A stretch of 64,000 nucleotides of DNA from a bacterium (GTDB lineage: Bacteria; Armatimonadota; Zipacnadia; Zipacnadales; UBA11051): positions 24,364 through 88,363 of the forward strand of contig JAJFUB010000041.1 of NCBI GenBank assembly GCA_021372615.1. The letters are read 5' to 3'. A program made the position numbers and the translations under genes. Under the pieces are notes generated by a model that saw nothing but the letters and a program-made list of their open reading frames with translations, ran no database searches and had not been told where the DNA came from. This document shows, one piece after another, positions 18,533 through 27,362 of the stretch (the first letter of the stretch is position 1; every line of letters begins with the position of its first letter).

Positions 18533-18816
18533 TTCGGCGAACAGAGGGGCATGAAGCTACTGACATGGGTGACGAGGAACCCGGACACGGCGAGGTTCTG
18601 GAGCAGTTGCAGCAGGGGCTGTGCCAGCGCCAGCCCAGCCGTCTGCGTGCGCGGGCGCGGACGTCCCGGACGCGCCAGGCAGGGCTCTGTGCGCGTGAGG
18701 ACACGCCCGCCCACGCCGCCGGCCGCGGCGGAAGGATGTGGACGCGAGAGCAGCGAACAACGTGTTCCGTGCCGACGCCCCGGGCTTCGGAGGCCATGCC
18801 GCAGTGAGAGTCAGCC

Positions 18817-21012
18817 ATGCAGACCCGTATTGACATCTTTGTCAGCTATGCTCAGAACGACCGGGAGGTCGCCGAGGCCGTCGCGGCCAGTTTGGAGGAT
18901 GCCGGAGCGTTCTGCTGGATCGCCCCGCGCGACATCCTGCCGGGGGCCGACTATGGGGCCGAGATCGTGCGCGGGATCGCCAGCGCGGCCATGTTCGTGC
19001 TCGTGTTCTCCCAGCACGCGGACCGCTCGCCATACGTGCTGCGGGAGGTGGACTTCGCCCTCGCCGAGGGCAAGGTGATCCTACCGATCCGCATTGACGA
19101 GACGAAGCCTTCGGCGGGCATGGACTTCCGTCTGCGCACCGTGCAGTGGGTCGAGGCGCCGGATGTCCCCGTGGCTGACCATATCATCCAGGGGGCCCTG
19201 CGAGTGCTGGCGGCAGTGCAGGGGCGCGAAACCCCGCCGGCCGCGTCGTCCCCACCGGCCGCCCCGGCACGGCCGGAGCCGCGTGATGGGGACGAGCCGC
19301 CATCCGTGGCGCCGGTGACGGCCTCCCTGACGGGTCCGTACCCCCTGCCGCCGGCCGAGCTGCTGAGCGACCTGCCGACCGAGGCCGCCGCGGTCAGCGA
19401 CGACGCGGCCGCCGACCGGGAGGCGTGCGCCCGCCTGCAGGTCCTGCTCCACAGCCTCCGTCTCAAGGGGCAGGTCACCCACTGCGTGCGCGGACCGATC
19501 GTGACGACGTTCGCGGTGGAGCCGGCGCCCCGGGCCCGCGTGACCGACTTCGTGCGTCGTGCCTACGAACTGAATCAGGCGCTCGGGGCCGCCGGTGTGC
19601 GCATCGAGGCCGCCGCCGGCGACGGCAAGGCGACTGCGGCCAACATGATCTGGATCGAGGTCGCGAGCGACACGGAGGCCCAGGTGGGCCTCAAACCACT
19701 GCTGAGCGAGGGCACGTACTCGTCTCCGGTCGCCTTCGCCCTGGGCCGCTACGCCTGCGGCCTGCCGCTGGTGCTGGACCTGGCGCAGGCCGCGCACGTG
19801 CTGATCGGCGGAGTCGCCGGCTCGGGCAAGAGCGCCTGCCTGCACGCCGCCGTGGTCAGCATGCTCATGCGCACCACGCCCGACGAGGTGCGGCTGCTGC
19901 TCATTGACCCCAAGCGGGTCGAGTTCCCGGTCTATGATGGCCTCCCGCAGTTGCTGGCGCCGGTCATCAGCGAAGCCGGCCCCGCCCGCGACGCGCTGGC
20001 GTGGGCCGCGGCGCAGCTCGACACCCGGTACGAGGCCCTGGCGCGGGCCGAGGTGCGCAACCTCGACGAGTACAACGCGCTGGCCCTCGCCCGCCTCGGC
20101 GACGTCCCGGCCCCCGAGCCGCCCCTGCCGCGTCTCGTGATTGCCATAGACGAGTTGGCCGACCTCATGATGCAGGCCGCCACCGACGTGGAGTACCACG
20201 TATGCCGCATCGCCCAGCTCGGCCGCGCGGTCGGCGTGCACTTGCTCATCTCCACCGTCCGCCCGTCGCCGAAGGTGCTCACCGGCCCGATCCGGGCCAA
20301 CATCCCCACCCGGATCGCGCTGAAGACGGCGACGGCGGCCGATTCGCGGGTGATCCTGGACGAGGCCGGGGCCGAGCGGCTGCAGGGCCGCGGGGACATG
20401 CTCTACTTCCCGATCGGCGCCCCCGAGCCAGTGCGCGCTCAGGGGGCGCTTGTCAGGTCGGAGGACATCGTGCGGGTCGCCCGGTTCGCGCGCACCCAGT
20501 GCGGGCCGCAGTACGTGCCGGAGCTGCTGACCGCCACCGCAAGCCCGGCTGGCGGTGGGCCGGCTGACGAGTTGTACGCGGACGCGGAAGCCTTCGTCGT
20601 GGCCGAACAGACCGCGACCATCGCGGCGCTCCAGCGGCACTTCGGCATCGGCTACGCTCGGGCCGCTCGCCTGATGGACGAACTGGAATGGTGGGGCGTG
20701 GTCGGGCCGCAGCAGGGCAGCCAGCCCCGACAGGTGCTCCGCAGGCCCCCCGCCCCCCATGGACCAGGCGGGCCCGCTGAAGACGCCGATGACGACCTGT
20801 ACGCCGCGGCCGAGGCGTATGTCGTCGCGCAGCAGACGGCGTCGCTGTCGGCCCTGCAGCGGCGTTTCCTGATCGGCTACGCCCGGGCCGGACGCCTGAT
20901 GGACGAGTTGGAGCAGCGGGGCGTCATCGGACCGCGGGACGGCAGCAAGCCGCGGCAGGTCCTGCGCCGCCCCGACCCGGACGGGGGCACCCACGGCGGC
21001 ACCCCGGCCTAG
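18817..21012 (+). CDS. TIR domain - FtsK/SpoIIIE translocase fusion with tandem gamma domains
   Basis: 731 residues. Residues 1-125 form a TIR_2-type domain: IFVSYAQNDREVAEAV, the BB-loop-like WIAPRDILPGADY, and SPYVLREV with Glu77 at the position of the NADase catalytic Glu. Residues 126-185 are a Pro/Ala linker. Residues about 190-570 are an FtsK motor: alpha-type GPIVTTF, Walker A GVAGSGKS (332-339), IDPKRVEFPVYDGLPQLL, Walker B VIAIDE (Asp445), and RANIPTRIALKTATAADSR. The usual ATQRP is STVRP, so its Gln is lost. Two winged-helix gamma domains follow (about 584-642 and 659-717, LQRxFxIGYARAxRLMDELE). There are no membrane segments, so it is cytosolic. Inference: a DNA motor coupled to NAD cleavage, perhaps in defence. 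No partner gene is adjacent. Confidence 0.9.
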   Translation: MQTRIDIFVSYAQNDREVAEAVAASLEDAGAFCWIAPRDILPGADYGAEIVRGIASAAMFVLVFSQHADRSPYVLREVDFALAEGKVILPIRIDETKPSAGMDFRLRTVQWVEAPDVPVADHIIQGALRVLAAVQGRETPPAASSPPAAPARPEPRDGDEPPSVAPVTASLTGPYPLPPAELLSDLPTEAAAVSDDAAADREACARLQVLLHSLRLKGQVTHCVRGPIVTTFAVEPAPRARVTDFVRRAYELNQALGAAGVRIEAAAGDGKATAANMIWIEVASDTEAQVGLKPLLSEGTYSSPVAFALGRYACGLPLVLDLAQAAHVLIGGVAGSGKSACLHAAVVSMLMRTTPDEVRLLLIDPKRVEFPVYDGLPQLLAPVISEAGPARDALAWAAAQLDTRYEALARAEVRNLDEYNALALARLGDVPAPEPPLPRLVIAIDELADLMMQAATDVEYHVCRIAQLGRAVGVHLLISTVRPSPKVLTGPIRANIPTRIALKTATAADSRVILDEAGAERLQGRGDMLYFPIGAPEPVRAQGALVRSEDIVRVARFARTQCGPQYVPELLTATASPAGGGPADELYADAEAFVVAEQTATIAALQRHFGIGYARAARLMDELEWWGVVGPQQGSQPRQVLRRPPAPHGPGGPAEDADDDLYAAAEAYVVAQQTASLSALQRRFLIGYARAGRLMDELEQRGVIGPRDGSKPRQVLRRPDPDGGTHGGTPA

Positions 21013-21126
21013 CGAGGCGCCAGGGCCGGGGCATGCGCATGTGAGGGCACGTCGGCCCACGCGACACGTGCGCGCCTGCGCGATGCACCGCAGGTGGCGA
21101 CCAGATTGGTGTGGAATAGCTGAGAC

Positions 21127-22533
21127 ATGTTCACTCGCCCACTGGGCCTATGCATCCTGCTGGCATTCGCGGCGAGCGCCATGGCGGCGCCGCTGCCCGT
21201 GCGCTGGTCGCTTGACCTCGCCACCGGGGAGCTGGGCTGGCGGTTCCGGCAGGACTTCGCCGTCTGGCCGGGCCCGTACTGGCGCGGCCAGGGCCAGCCA
21301 CCCGTTGCCGCCAGACCCGAGGATCCGGCCACCTGGGGCCTGCTGCGCCTCGGCGGCCAGGCTGATACGCCGCCGACGCCCCAGAGCGCCACAACTGAGC
21401 TGACCGCGCCGCTGGTGGCGGACCGGCCGTTGGTGGATGGCCTCCTGGGAGGGGACGAGTGGGATGGGGCCGCGCAGGCCGTGGAGCCGCTCGACCTGGG
21501 CGAGGCCTGGGCGATCTACGCCCAGCACACCGCCGACACCCTCTATGTCTGTGTCGCCTGCCCCTCGGCGCTGACGCTGCGGCAGGGGCAGATGGCCGAG
21601 CTGTACCTGGCCCCCACCGGCGCGGAGGGGGCGCCCATGGCCTCCGCCGCACGGCAACTGCGCGTGCGGGCCGACCGCGACCAGCGGGCCGCATTGCAGA
21701 CCGGCACGCTCGCCGGCGGCCAGTGGGACCTGCGGGGTGAGACCCGCGACGACTCGCAGGGCTGGCGCGGGGCCGCCTCCCCCCGGGGGGATGGCGGCTG
21801 GGCCTTTGCGGTCTATGAGTTCGCGGTACCGCTGAGCCTGTGCTGCCCCCCGGCGGCCGCGGCGCCGGAGACCCTCCGCTTCCTGGTGCGCCTGCAAACC
21901 GTGAGCCACGGGGGCTCAGTGGACGGCCCCAGGAACGCCGATCCCGAGGCGGTCATCTGGCCGGACGGTCGCACCTCATGTGCCAGTGTCGCCCCGGCGG
22001 CAGGGCCGCGTCCCGATTCCTGGCAGCGTCTGCTGCTGCGAGCGGGCGATGCGGCCGAGGGCACGGCGGTGCCGGCGACCACCCGCCCGGTCAAGATTGA
22101 CGGGCAGATCGGCCTCAAGGAGTGGGGCGACGCCCGCGTGACGGCCTACAGCCTGCCCGGCGACCAGTGGCGGCGGGTGTGGCTGATGCGCGACGACCGG
22201 AACCTGTACGTGGCGGTGCGCCTGCATGTCGCGCGGGGCCTCCGGCAGCAGGAGGCCTGTCAGGTCTATGTAGACCCCTGCGGCGACGGGGGCCTGCAGC
22301 CGCGTGGGGACGACCTGGAGGTCCGGCTGCCGCTGGGGCCTGACAGTGTGGTCGAGACGCTCCGCTGCCAGGACCAGCAGTGGCGGCCCGGCGCCCTGCC
22401 CGATGTCCAGGGTGCGTCCTACCCGGTCAGCGCGACCGAGAGCACCTACGAGGTGGCTTTGCCCCTGGCGGTCCTGGGGCCGGACTTGCGCCCCCATCTG
22501 GCGGTGGAAGTGGTCTACGGGTTGCCCCGATGA
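21127..22533 (+). CDS. Secreted protein with two CBM9-like domains
   Basis: 468 residues. The signal peptide (MFTRPLGLCILLAFAASAMA) predicts export. Two family-9 carbohydrate-binding-like modules are suggested: one beginning PLVDGLLGGDEWDGAA with a 'ADTLYVCVAC' strand, the other KIDGQIGLKEWGDARV with 'DRNLYVAVRLH' and 'CQVYVDPCGDGG'. No catalytic domain was seen. CBM9-like domains of this type often bind sugars or link heme and redox proteins, and here the ligand is unknown. Its stop overlaps the next start (ATGA), so it is translationally coupled to the M48 protease. Confidence 0.7.
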   Translation: MFTRPLGLCILLAFAASAMAAPLPVRWSLDLATGELGWRFRQDFAVWPGPYWRGQGQPPVAARPEDPATWGLLRLGGQADTPPTPQSATTELTAPLVADRPLVDGLLGGDEWDGAAQAVEPLDLGEAWAIYAQHTADTLYVCVACPSALTLRQGQMAELYLAPTGAEGAPMASAARQLRVRADRDQRAALQTGTLAGGQWDLRGETRDDSQGWRGAASPRGDGGWAFAVYEFAVPLSLCCPPAAAAPETLRFLVRLQTVSHGGSVDGPRNADPEAVIWPDGRTSCASVAPAAGPRPDSWQRLLLRAGDAAEGTAVPATTRPVKIDGQIGLKEWGDARVTAYSLPGDQWRRVWLMRDDRNLYVAVRLHVARGLRQQEACQVYVDPCGDGGLQPRGDDLEVRLPLGPDSVVETLRCQDQQWRPGALPDVQGASYPVSATESTYEVALPLAVLGPDLRPHLAVEVVYGLPR

Positions 22534-24386
22534 GCACCCGCGCGCCGTGCCCCGGGGGTGATCCCACGCACAGGTGGCGCCATCCGCCGGCGGCGTCACG
22601 ACGACCCGTTGCTCGTCGCCTCCTCCCCCCACTCCTGCCGCTCCTCGCCCTGTTGACCCCCGGCCACAGTCCCGCCGCCGTCTGGACCGAGTTTGAGAAA
22701 CGCCTCGGCCAGCTCACCCTCCGCGAGATGGAACTGCGCAACGGCCGCGTCCAAGACGCGCTGCTGCAGGACTGGGTGGACCGGGTGGCGGCGCCCGTGG
22801 CCGCGCAGTCCACGCGCCAGTTCACCTTCGAGTTCGTCATCCTGGGCAGCTACGACAACAACGCCTTCTCCCTCCCCGGCGGCATTGTGTGCGTCACACG
22901 CGGGCTCCTGTGCCATGTGACCTCGGACGAGGAGCTGGCCGGGGTGCTCGCTCACGAAGTCGCTCATGCCCAGGACCAGGACGTCCGGCGCATGCTGCAG
23001 ATGCAGCTGGCTTACCTGGCGGCGGTGGGCCTCCTGCGCGAGCACGTCGGACGGGACTGGATCTATGTGGCGCAGATCGTGCAATTGCTCGACAGCTTGC
23101 GCTCCCAGCGCGCCCACGAGACCCAGGCGGATCTCAAGGGAGCCGAACTGGCCTTCGCGGCGGGCTACGACCCCGAGGGTGTGGCCACATTCCTGCAGCA
23201 GATTCCCGACGCCAGCGGCCTGGGCGGTGACCTGCTGGCGACCCACCCACGGGCCTCGCGGCGCCTGCGGGCGGTCCGCCGGCAGATCGAGCAACTCGAG
23301 GCCCCGGAGTATGACCGTCTGGTCGCGGTCGGCGACCGCCTGCGGGACAGGCTGCACTACCGCCGCGCCCTGGCCGTCTATGAACAGGCGGCGCGCCGAC
23401 AGCCCGACCGCGCCGAGGCGCCGGCGCGCATGGCCGACGTGCGCGGGCGCCTCGCCCCGGACCGGGACGGGGCTGAGGTCGAGTTGGCCCTCGGTCCCGA
23501 GGAGAGCGCCCGCTTGACCGCGACGCGGGAGGAACTGTGCCGCTGCGAGCAGGACCTGATCCGGGCCGAGACGCGCCTGCGCAAGCAGCTCCGGGCGTAC
23601 CAGAAGGACCGGGACATCGCCCGGGCGCTCGAGTTGAGCCAGGTCATTGTGCCCGAGGTTGGCGAGGTGCAGTACCTGGCCACCCTCGCCCGGGCCCACT
23701 ACGCCCTCGCGGCCTCGTGGAATGAGATCATCCGGCAGGCGGAGATCCTGTCGCGCAGCATGGCCCTGCGCACCGGCTGGGACCGCAGCGCGACAGACCT
23801 GCAGGACCCCCACAAGGTGAAGGGTGCGACCGTGGCGAATGAGACGGAGTGGCGGCTGGCAGCGGCGCAGTTCGACGGCGCCGTGCCGGCGGTCGCCGCG
23901 GCGACGGCAGCCGTGACGCGGACGGCCCGCACGTCGGCCGACCTGACGCAGGCCACGCGCATGTTGGCGTTGGCGTTCCTGGCGCTGGTTGCGTCGGGCT
24001 CCGAGCAGCCTCTGGGGCGCCTGAACTTCACGCGGTTCATGGTGCTGCAGAGCGATGTCTTCGCCGCGGACAGGCTGATCCAGCGGGCAGCCAGGGCGGG
24101 GCGGGAAGCACACGCCGAGATCGTGCGGCAGCACCTGGTGGCGCTCGCGGAGCAGATGTCCGTGCTGCACGCGACGGCGGGGCCTGCCCTGCGGGAGCTG
24201 GATGGGGGGCTGGTGGCGCAGCGGCTGGGGGGAGCGCAGCCTCCGCCCGTGCAGACGCCGCAACTGCTGGGGCAGGCGCTCCTGGTATGCCACGCGCCGC
24301 CGGAGGCGACCGTCGAGAGCCTGCAAGCCGTGGACACAGTCCTGCGCATGTGCTACCTGGACATGCGCGCCGAGCGGGGGCAGTAG
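22530..24386 (+). CDS. M48-family metalloprotease with helical C-terminal region
   Basis: 618 residues from the ATG that overlaps the previous stop by four bases. A hydrophobic, basic N-terminus (ARRLLPPLLPLLALL) suggests a signal peptide. The M48 zinc site is HEVAH (142-146), with the third ligand in ETQAD (Glu197), preceded by the FSLPGGIVCVTRGLL strand typical of BepA/Oma1-like peptidases. Residues from about 250 are TPR-like or helical and extend 350 residues beyond the core. The family degrades or assembles misfolded envelope proteins, and location in the periplasm is likely. Confidence 0.85.
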   Translation: MSTRAPCPGGDPTHRWRHPPAASRRPVARRLLPPLLPLLALLTPGHSPAAVWTEFEKRLGQLTLREMELRNGRVQDALLQDWVDRVAAPVAAQSTRQFTFEFVILGSYDNNAFSLPGGIVCVTRGLLCHVTSDEELAGVLAHEVAHAQDQDVRRMLQMQLAYLAAVGLLREHVGRDWIYVAQIVQLLDSLRSQRAHETQADLKGAELAFAAGYDPEGVATFLQQIPDASGLGGDLLATHPRASRRLRAVRRQIEQLEAPEYDRLVAVGDRLRDRLHYRRALAVYEQAARRQPDRAEAPARMADVRGRLAPDRDGAEVELALGPEESARLTATREELCRCEQDLIRAETRLRKQLRAYQKDRDIARALELSQVIVPEVGEVQYLATLARAHYALAASWNEIIRQAEILSRSMALRTGWDRSATDLQDPHKVKGATVANETEWRLAAAQFDGAVPAVAAATAAVTRTARTSADLTQATRMLALAFLALVASGSEQPLGRLNFTRFMVLQSDVFAADRLIQRAARAGREAHAEIVRQHLVALAEQMSVLHATAGPALRELDGGLVAQRLGGAQPPPVQTPQLLGQALLVCHAPPEATVESLQAVDTVLRMCYLDMRAERGQ

Positions 24387-24431
24387 CCCCAATCCCGGAT
24401 CCCGAACCCCGGATCCCGAATCCCGGCCTCC

Positions 24432-25166
24432 ATGACCTACGCCATCCTGTCGGACATCCACGCCAACTTCCACGCGCTGCAGCGCGTGCTGGACGATGCG
24501 GAGCGCCTGCACATCGAGCAGTTCATCGTGTGCGGCGATATCGTCGGCTACGGCGCGCAGCCCAATGAGTGCTGCCGGGCCATCCGCGAGCTGAGCGCAG
24601 TGATCGTGCGGGGGAACCACGACGAGGCGGCGGTGCGCTCGGCCAAGGAGGAGTGGTTCACCGCGGCGGCGCGGGCTTGCATCCAGTGGACGCGTTCGGC
24701 CCTGGAGGAGGAGCATCTGGCCTTCTTGGCCGAGCTGCAGCCCGTGCGCCAGTTGCCCGGCGCGCACGTCTGCCACGGCTCGCTCCCTGACCCGGACCTG
24801 TACACGACCGGGCCGCTGGAGGCCATGGCCTCGGTGACAGTGATGGAGGAGCAGATCTGCTTTCTTGGGCACACACACTTCGCGGAGTGGTATACTTACC
24901 GCAACGACGGTCGTCCGCCCAGCCAGCACCCACGCCCCGAGGGTGGCCACTTCGACCTCGTCGAGGGCCGCACGTATGTCATCAACCCCGGGGGCGTCGG
25001 CCAGCCGCGTGACGGCAACAGCCAGGCTAGCTACGCCGTCTGGGACCAGGAGGCGCGGACCGTCGAGATCCGCCGCGTCAGCTATGACGTGGCGGCGGCC
25101 CAGCGGCTGATCTACGAGGCGGACCTGCCGCCCAGCATGGCCGAACGGCTGCGCTACGGCATATAG
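24432..25166 (+). CDS. Metallophosphoesterase (calcineurin-like)
   Basis: 244 residues. All five metal/phosphate motifs are visible: SDIHAN, GDIVGYG, GNHD, CHGS and GHTH, followed by INPGGVGQPRDG, a typical C-terminal block of the YfcE/diadenosine-tetraphosphatase-like branch. It hydrolyses phosphoester or pyrophosphate bonds, using two metal ions, in the cytoplasm; the substrate is not clear. It starts 45 bases after the M48 gene on the same strand, and the short gap contains repeated GGATCCCGAA text of no clear meaning. Confidence 0.88.
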   Translation: MTYAILSDIHANFHALQRVLDDAERLHIEQFIVCGDIVGYGAQPNECCRAIRELSAVIVRGNHDEAAVRSAKEEWFTAAARACIQWTRSALEEEHLAFLAELQPVRQLPGAHVCHGSLPDPDLYTTGPLEAMASVTVMEEQICFLGHTHFAEWYTYRNDGRPPSQHPRPEGGHFDLVEGRTYVINPGGVGQPRDGNSQASYAVWDQEARTVEIRRVSYDVAAAQRLIYEADLPPSMAERLRYGI

Positions 25167-25204
25167 AGCCAGGCCGGACCAACCCCAGCCCAGAGGTGGT
25201 CACG

Positions 25205-25465
25205 ATGCCCCTTGAGGACAAGATTCTGCGCCACACGGTCGAGCGCGAGATCGCCAAGCTGACCCAGAACATTGACACCAGCCTCATGACCACCGCCGTC
25301 ATCAACGGGGTGGTGTACCTGGGCGGGCGCATCAAGCCCTGGCGGGGCACGGCAGGCCGCGGCGTGGACGTCAAGCGCCAGGTCGCGGTCCTGCAGGACG
25401 CCCTGGGCAACGTGCGCGGGGTCACCCAGGTCGTGGTGGATGCGACCATCGAGGAACGGGTGTAG
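25205..25465 (+). CDS. Small BON-like domain protein
   Basis: 86 residues from the ATG at 25205 (AGAGGTGG upstream); a GTG nine bases earlier is also possible. The central 'TAVINGVVYLGGRI' and the ending 'LGNVRGVTQVVVD' match the beta-alpha-beta pattern of BON domains, which bind lipids or membranes. There is no signal peptide, so the function in the cytoplasm is unknown. It probably ends the plus-strand run that begins at 21127. Confidence 0.6.
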   Translation: MPLEDKILRHTVEREIAKLTQNIDTSLMTTAVINGVVYLGGRIKPWRGTAGRGVDVKRQVAVLQDALGNVRGVTQVVVDATIEERV

Positions 25466-25494
25466 GGGCTGTCCGCGGGAGGCCCCGCGAACCA

Positions 25495-25578
25495 GTAGGG
25501 CAGGCGGCCTCGCAGATCAGTAGGGCAGGCGGCCTCGCCTGCCCGGTGGAAGTGCGCGGGCGAGGCCGCCCGCGCTAC
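25495..25578. repeat. GTAGGGCAGGCGGCC intergenic palindromic repeat, copy 3 (partly duplicated)
   Basis: The first half is duplicated: GTAGGGCAGGCGGCCTCGC starts at 25495 and again at about 25520, and the element ends GCGGGCGAGGCCGCCCGCGCTAC. It separates the convergent BON-like and rqcH genes. Confidence 0.75.
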
Positions 25579-25590
25579 GTGAGGTCTACT

Positions 25591-25618
25591 GCGGGCGTGG
25601 GGACACGCCCGCCCACGC
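25591..25618. repeat. Short repeat shared with the region upstream of tir-ftsK
   Basis: GCGGGCGTGG followed by GGACACGCCCGCCCACGC; the last 18 bases are identical to 18699-18716. Both copies are intergenic and partly palindromic. Confidence 0.6.
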
Positions 25619-25638
25619 GACTTTCGTGCCCGCGCGGC

Positions 25639-27336
25639 TTAGGGCTTCACCAGCAGCGTCCTGAACTCGCGGTAGACGACATGCCCCGGGGGGCCGTGGC
25701 GCATGTGCTGCAGGTGCTTGACCAGCGTCACATCCACCTCCACCACCGTATCGCGGCGCCGGCGACTCTGCCTCGCCGCCAGCCTCGCCGCCTCCATCAG
25801 GGCTGACTGGGGGACCTCGTCGGGCCGGTTGTTGGTGCGGATGACGACATGCCCGCCGGGGCAGCCCTGCACGTGCAGCCACAGGTCATCCGGCCGTGCT
25901 GCCCGCAGCACCGCGGCGTTCTCCAGGGCGCTGCGCCCGTAGATCACCGCATACCCCTCGGGTGTCTCCGTGCTCCGGTAGTCGGCCTTCGTGGTCGGGC
26001 GGCGCCGCGGGGCCTTCAGCAGGCCCTGGCCTGTCATCTCCTCTTCGACCAGCCGCAGGTCGCGCAGCTCCCCCTCGGCGACCTGATCCAGCAAGTCCTC
26101 CAGCTCCTGCCGCTCCGTCCGGGCCTGCTCCAGCAGGGCCGGCACGCGCTCCCGGACGCGCTGCAGCTTCTTGTAGCGCCGGAACTGCTCCTGGGCCTGT
26201 TCCTGGGGCGTCTGGCGCGGGTCGAGGGGGATCGTCACCTCGGCCCCACTCTCCCAGTCCTCGGCCACGAGTTCGCTTTGCCCCGGCTCCAGGGCCCACA
26301 CGTGGGCCAGGATGATCTCCCCGCGCCGCCGCCACTCGTCGGCCCGCTCGGCCTTCGTCAGCGCCGCCGCGCGCTCGCTCTCCCGGCGGCGGACCTTCTC
26401 CAGGGCTGCGCGCAGCACCCCCGCCAGCCGCTCCCGCAGTTGCCGCAGCTCGGCTGCCTCGGCGGCCCGGTGCGCGAGGGACCGGCACGCCGCGCTGAGC
26501 GACCCCTCCTCCCCCAGCACCTCCCAGCCGTGGGGCAGGGCCACCGGATAGGCCACGGGACGCTGCTGGCCCCGCCGCCCCACATGCGCCGGCCCCGGCT
26601 GCTCCGCGGCGTTGATGAGCGCCTGCAGAGCCGACAGGAGTTGATCCGGGCCTCCCGGGTCGGGCAGCGCCGCCGTCGTGGCATCCTCAGGCAGTCCCAG
26701 CCGGTCGAGCAGCACCGCGAGCAGCACGTCGCTGGCCCCCTGCAGCGTCTGGCGCACCCAGGCAGTCAGCAGCGCGGGCTCGTCGGGCCACCGGGCCGCC
26801 AGAGCGGCGGGGGTGGCGGTCGTGGGGTCGAGCTTGCCGAAGTCGGGGACTGCAGCGTAGGCCTCGCCGGGGAGCGACTCGCGCACGCGGTTGACGCGGG
26901 TCGTGACGTGCCGAGAGCATTCGAGAATGAAGTCGCGTTCGTCCAGCAGGAGCAGGTTGGAGAGGCGGCCCATGACCTCGGCCACGAGCGTACGGCGCGC
27001 GCCCGGGCCCATGCCCTCGGCGTTGGCGAACTCCAGGCAGAGCACGCGGTCGAACTGCACCTGCCGGGCCGACAGCAGCGTGGCCCCGCGCAGGTGCCGC
27101 CGCAACACATCGGCCAGGGGGGTATCGGCGCCGAGGGCCGGCTCGCGGTCGTCATCGCGATGGGCGCGGCCGGCGTCGGCGGAGACGTTGATGACGATCT
27201 GTGGCAGCGGCGCGCGGAGGGCCAGCTCCAGCACGATCTCCTGGCGCGACGTCGGGAAGACGCGCTGCACCCGCGCGCCGGCCAGTTCGTTGATCTCGGC
27301 GACCATGCGCCGCAGCATGAGGCTGTCGTAGGTCAT
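25639..27336 (-). CDS. rqcH: NFACT-family protein (RqcH / fibronectin-binding-like)
   Basis: 565 residues. The N-terminus (MTYDSLMLRRMVAEINELAGARVQRVF) is the NFACT-N start. A charged coiled-coil occupies about residues 290-430, and the C-terminal NFACT-R RNA-binding domain has DDLWLHVQGCPGGHVVIR. In bacteria RqcH binds peptidyl-tRNA on split 50S subunits and adds alanine tails in ribosome quality control. Length fits. No ribosome-rescue partner is adjacent. Confidence 0.9.
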   Translation of the reverse strand: MTYDSLMLRRMVAEINELAGARVQRVFPTSRQEIVLELALRAPLPQIVINVSADAGRAHRDDDREPALGADTPLADVLRRHLRGATLLSARQVQFDRVLCLEFANAEGMGPGARRTLVAEVMGRLSNLLLLDERDFILECSRHVTTRVNRVRESLPGEAYAAVPDFGKLDPTTATPAALAARWPDEPALLTAWVRQTLQGASDVLLAVLLDRLGLPEDATTAALPDPGGPDQLLSALQALINAAEQPGPAHVGRRGQQRPVAYPVALPHGWEVLGEEGSLSAACRSLAHRAAEAAELRQLRERLAGVLRAALEKVRRRESERAAALTKAERADEWRRRGEIILAHVWALEPGQSELVAEDWESGAEVTIPLDPRQTPQEQAQEQFRRYKKLQRVRERVPALLEQARTERQELEDLLDQVAEGELRDLRLVEEEMTGQGLLKAPRRRPTTKADYRSTETPEGYAVIYGRSALENAAVLRAARPDDLWLHVQGCPGGHVVIRTNNRPDEVPQSALMEAARLAARQSRRRRDTVVEVDVTLVKHLQHMRHGPPGHVVYREFRTLLVKP

Positions 27337-27362
27337 ATCGAGGCATCATGAAACATGTTCAC

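Larger units (their letters stand above)
18402..18816. other. Gene-free gap of 415 bases before tir-ftsK
   Basis: It holds the MFS promoter (18439-18466), a tandem motif like an insertion-sequence end (18495-18532), and GGACACGCCCGCCCACGC (18699-18716), which occurs again identically at 25601-25618. Short open frames exist but have no ribosome binding site or recognisable sequence. No promoter reading toward the TIR-FtsK gene could be identified. Confidence 0.5.

Noticed and set aside
18450..18836. A minus-strand open frame of 128 codons in the gap before tir-ftsK
   Set aside because: No ribosome binding site or known sequence; its end falls in the insertion-sequence-like motif, so it is probably non-coding.
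19081..21060. A 659-codon open frame opposite tir-ftsK
   Set aside because: It is the antisense shadow of the TIR-FtsK gene; the sense frame has many conserved motifs, this one none.
24391..24431. Repeated GGATCCCGAA text as a regulatory site
   Set aside because: Only 40 bases between two co-directional genes, with no symmetry or promoter-like feature.
22596..24950. A 784-codon open frame opposite the M48 and phosphoesterase genes
   Set aside because: It crosses two real genes and their boundary and has no coherent domain.
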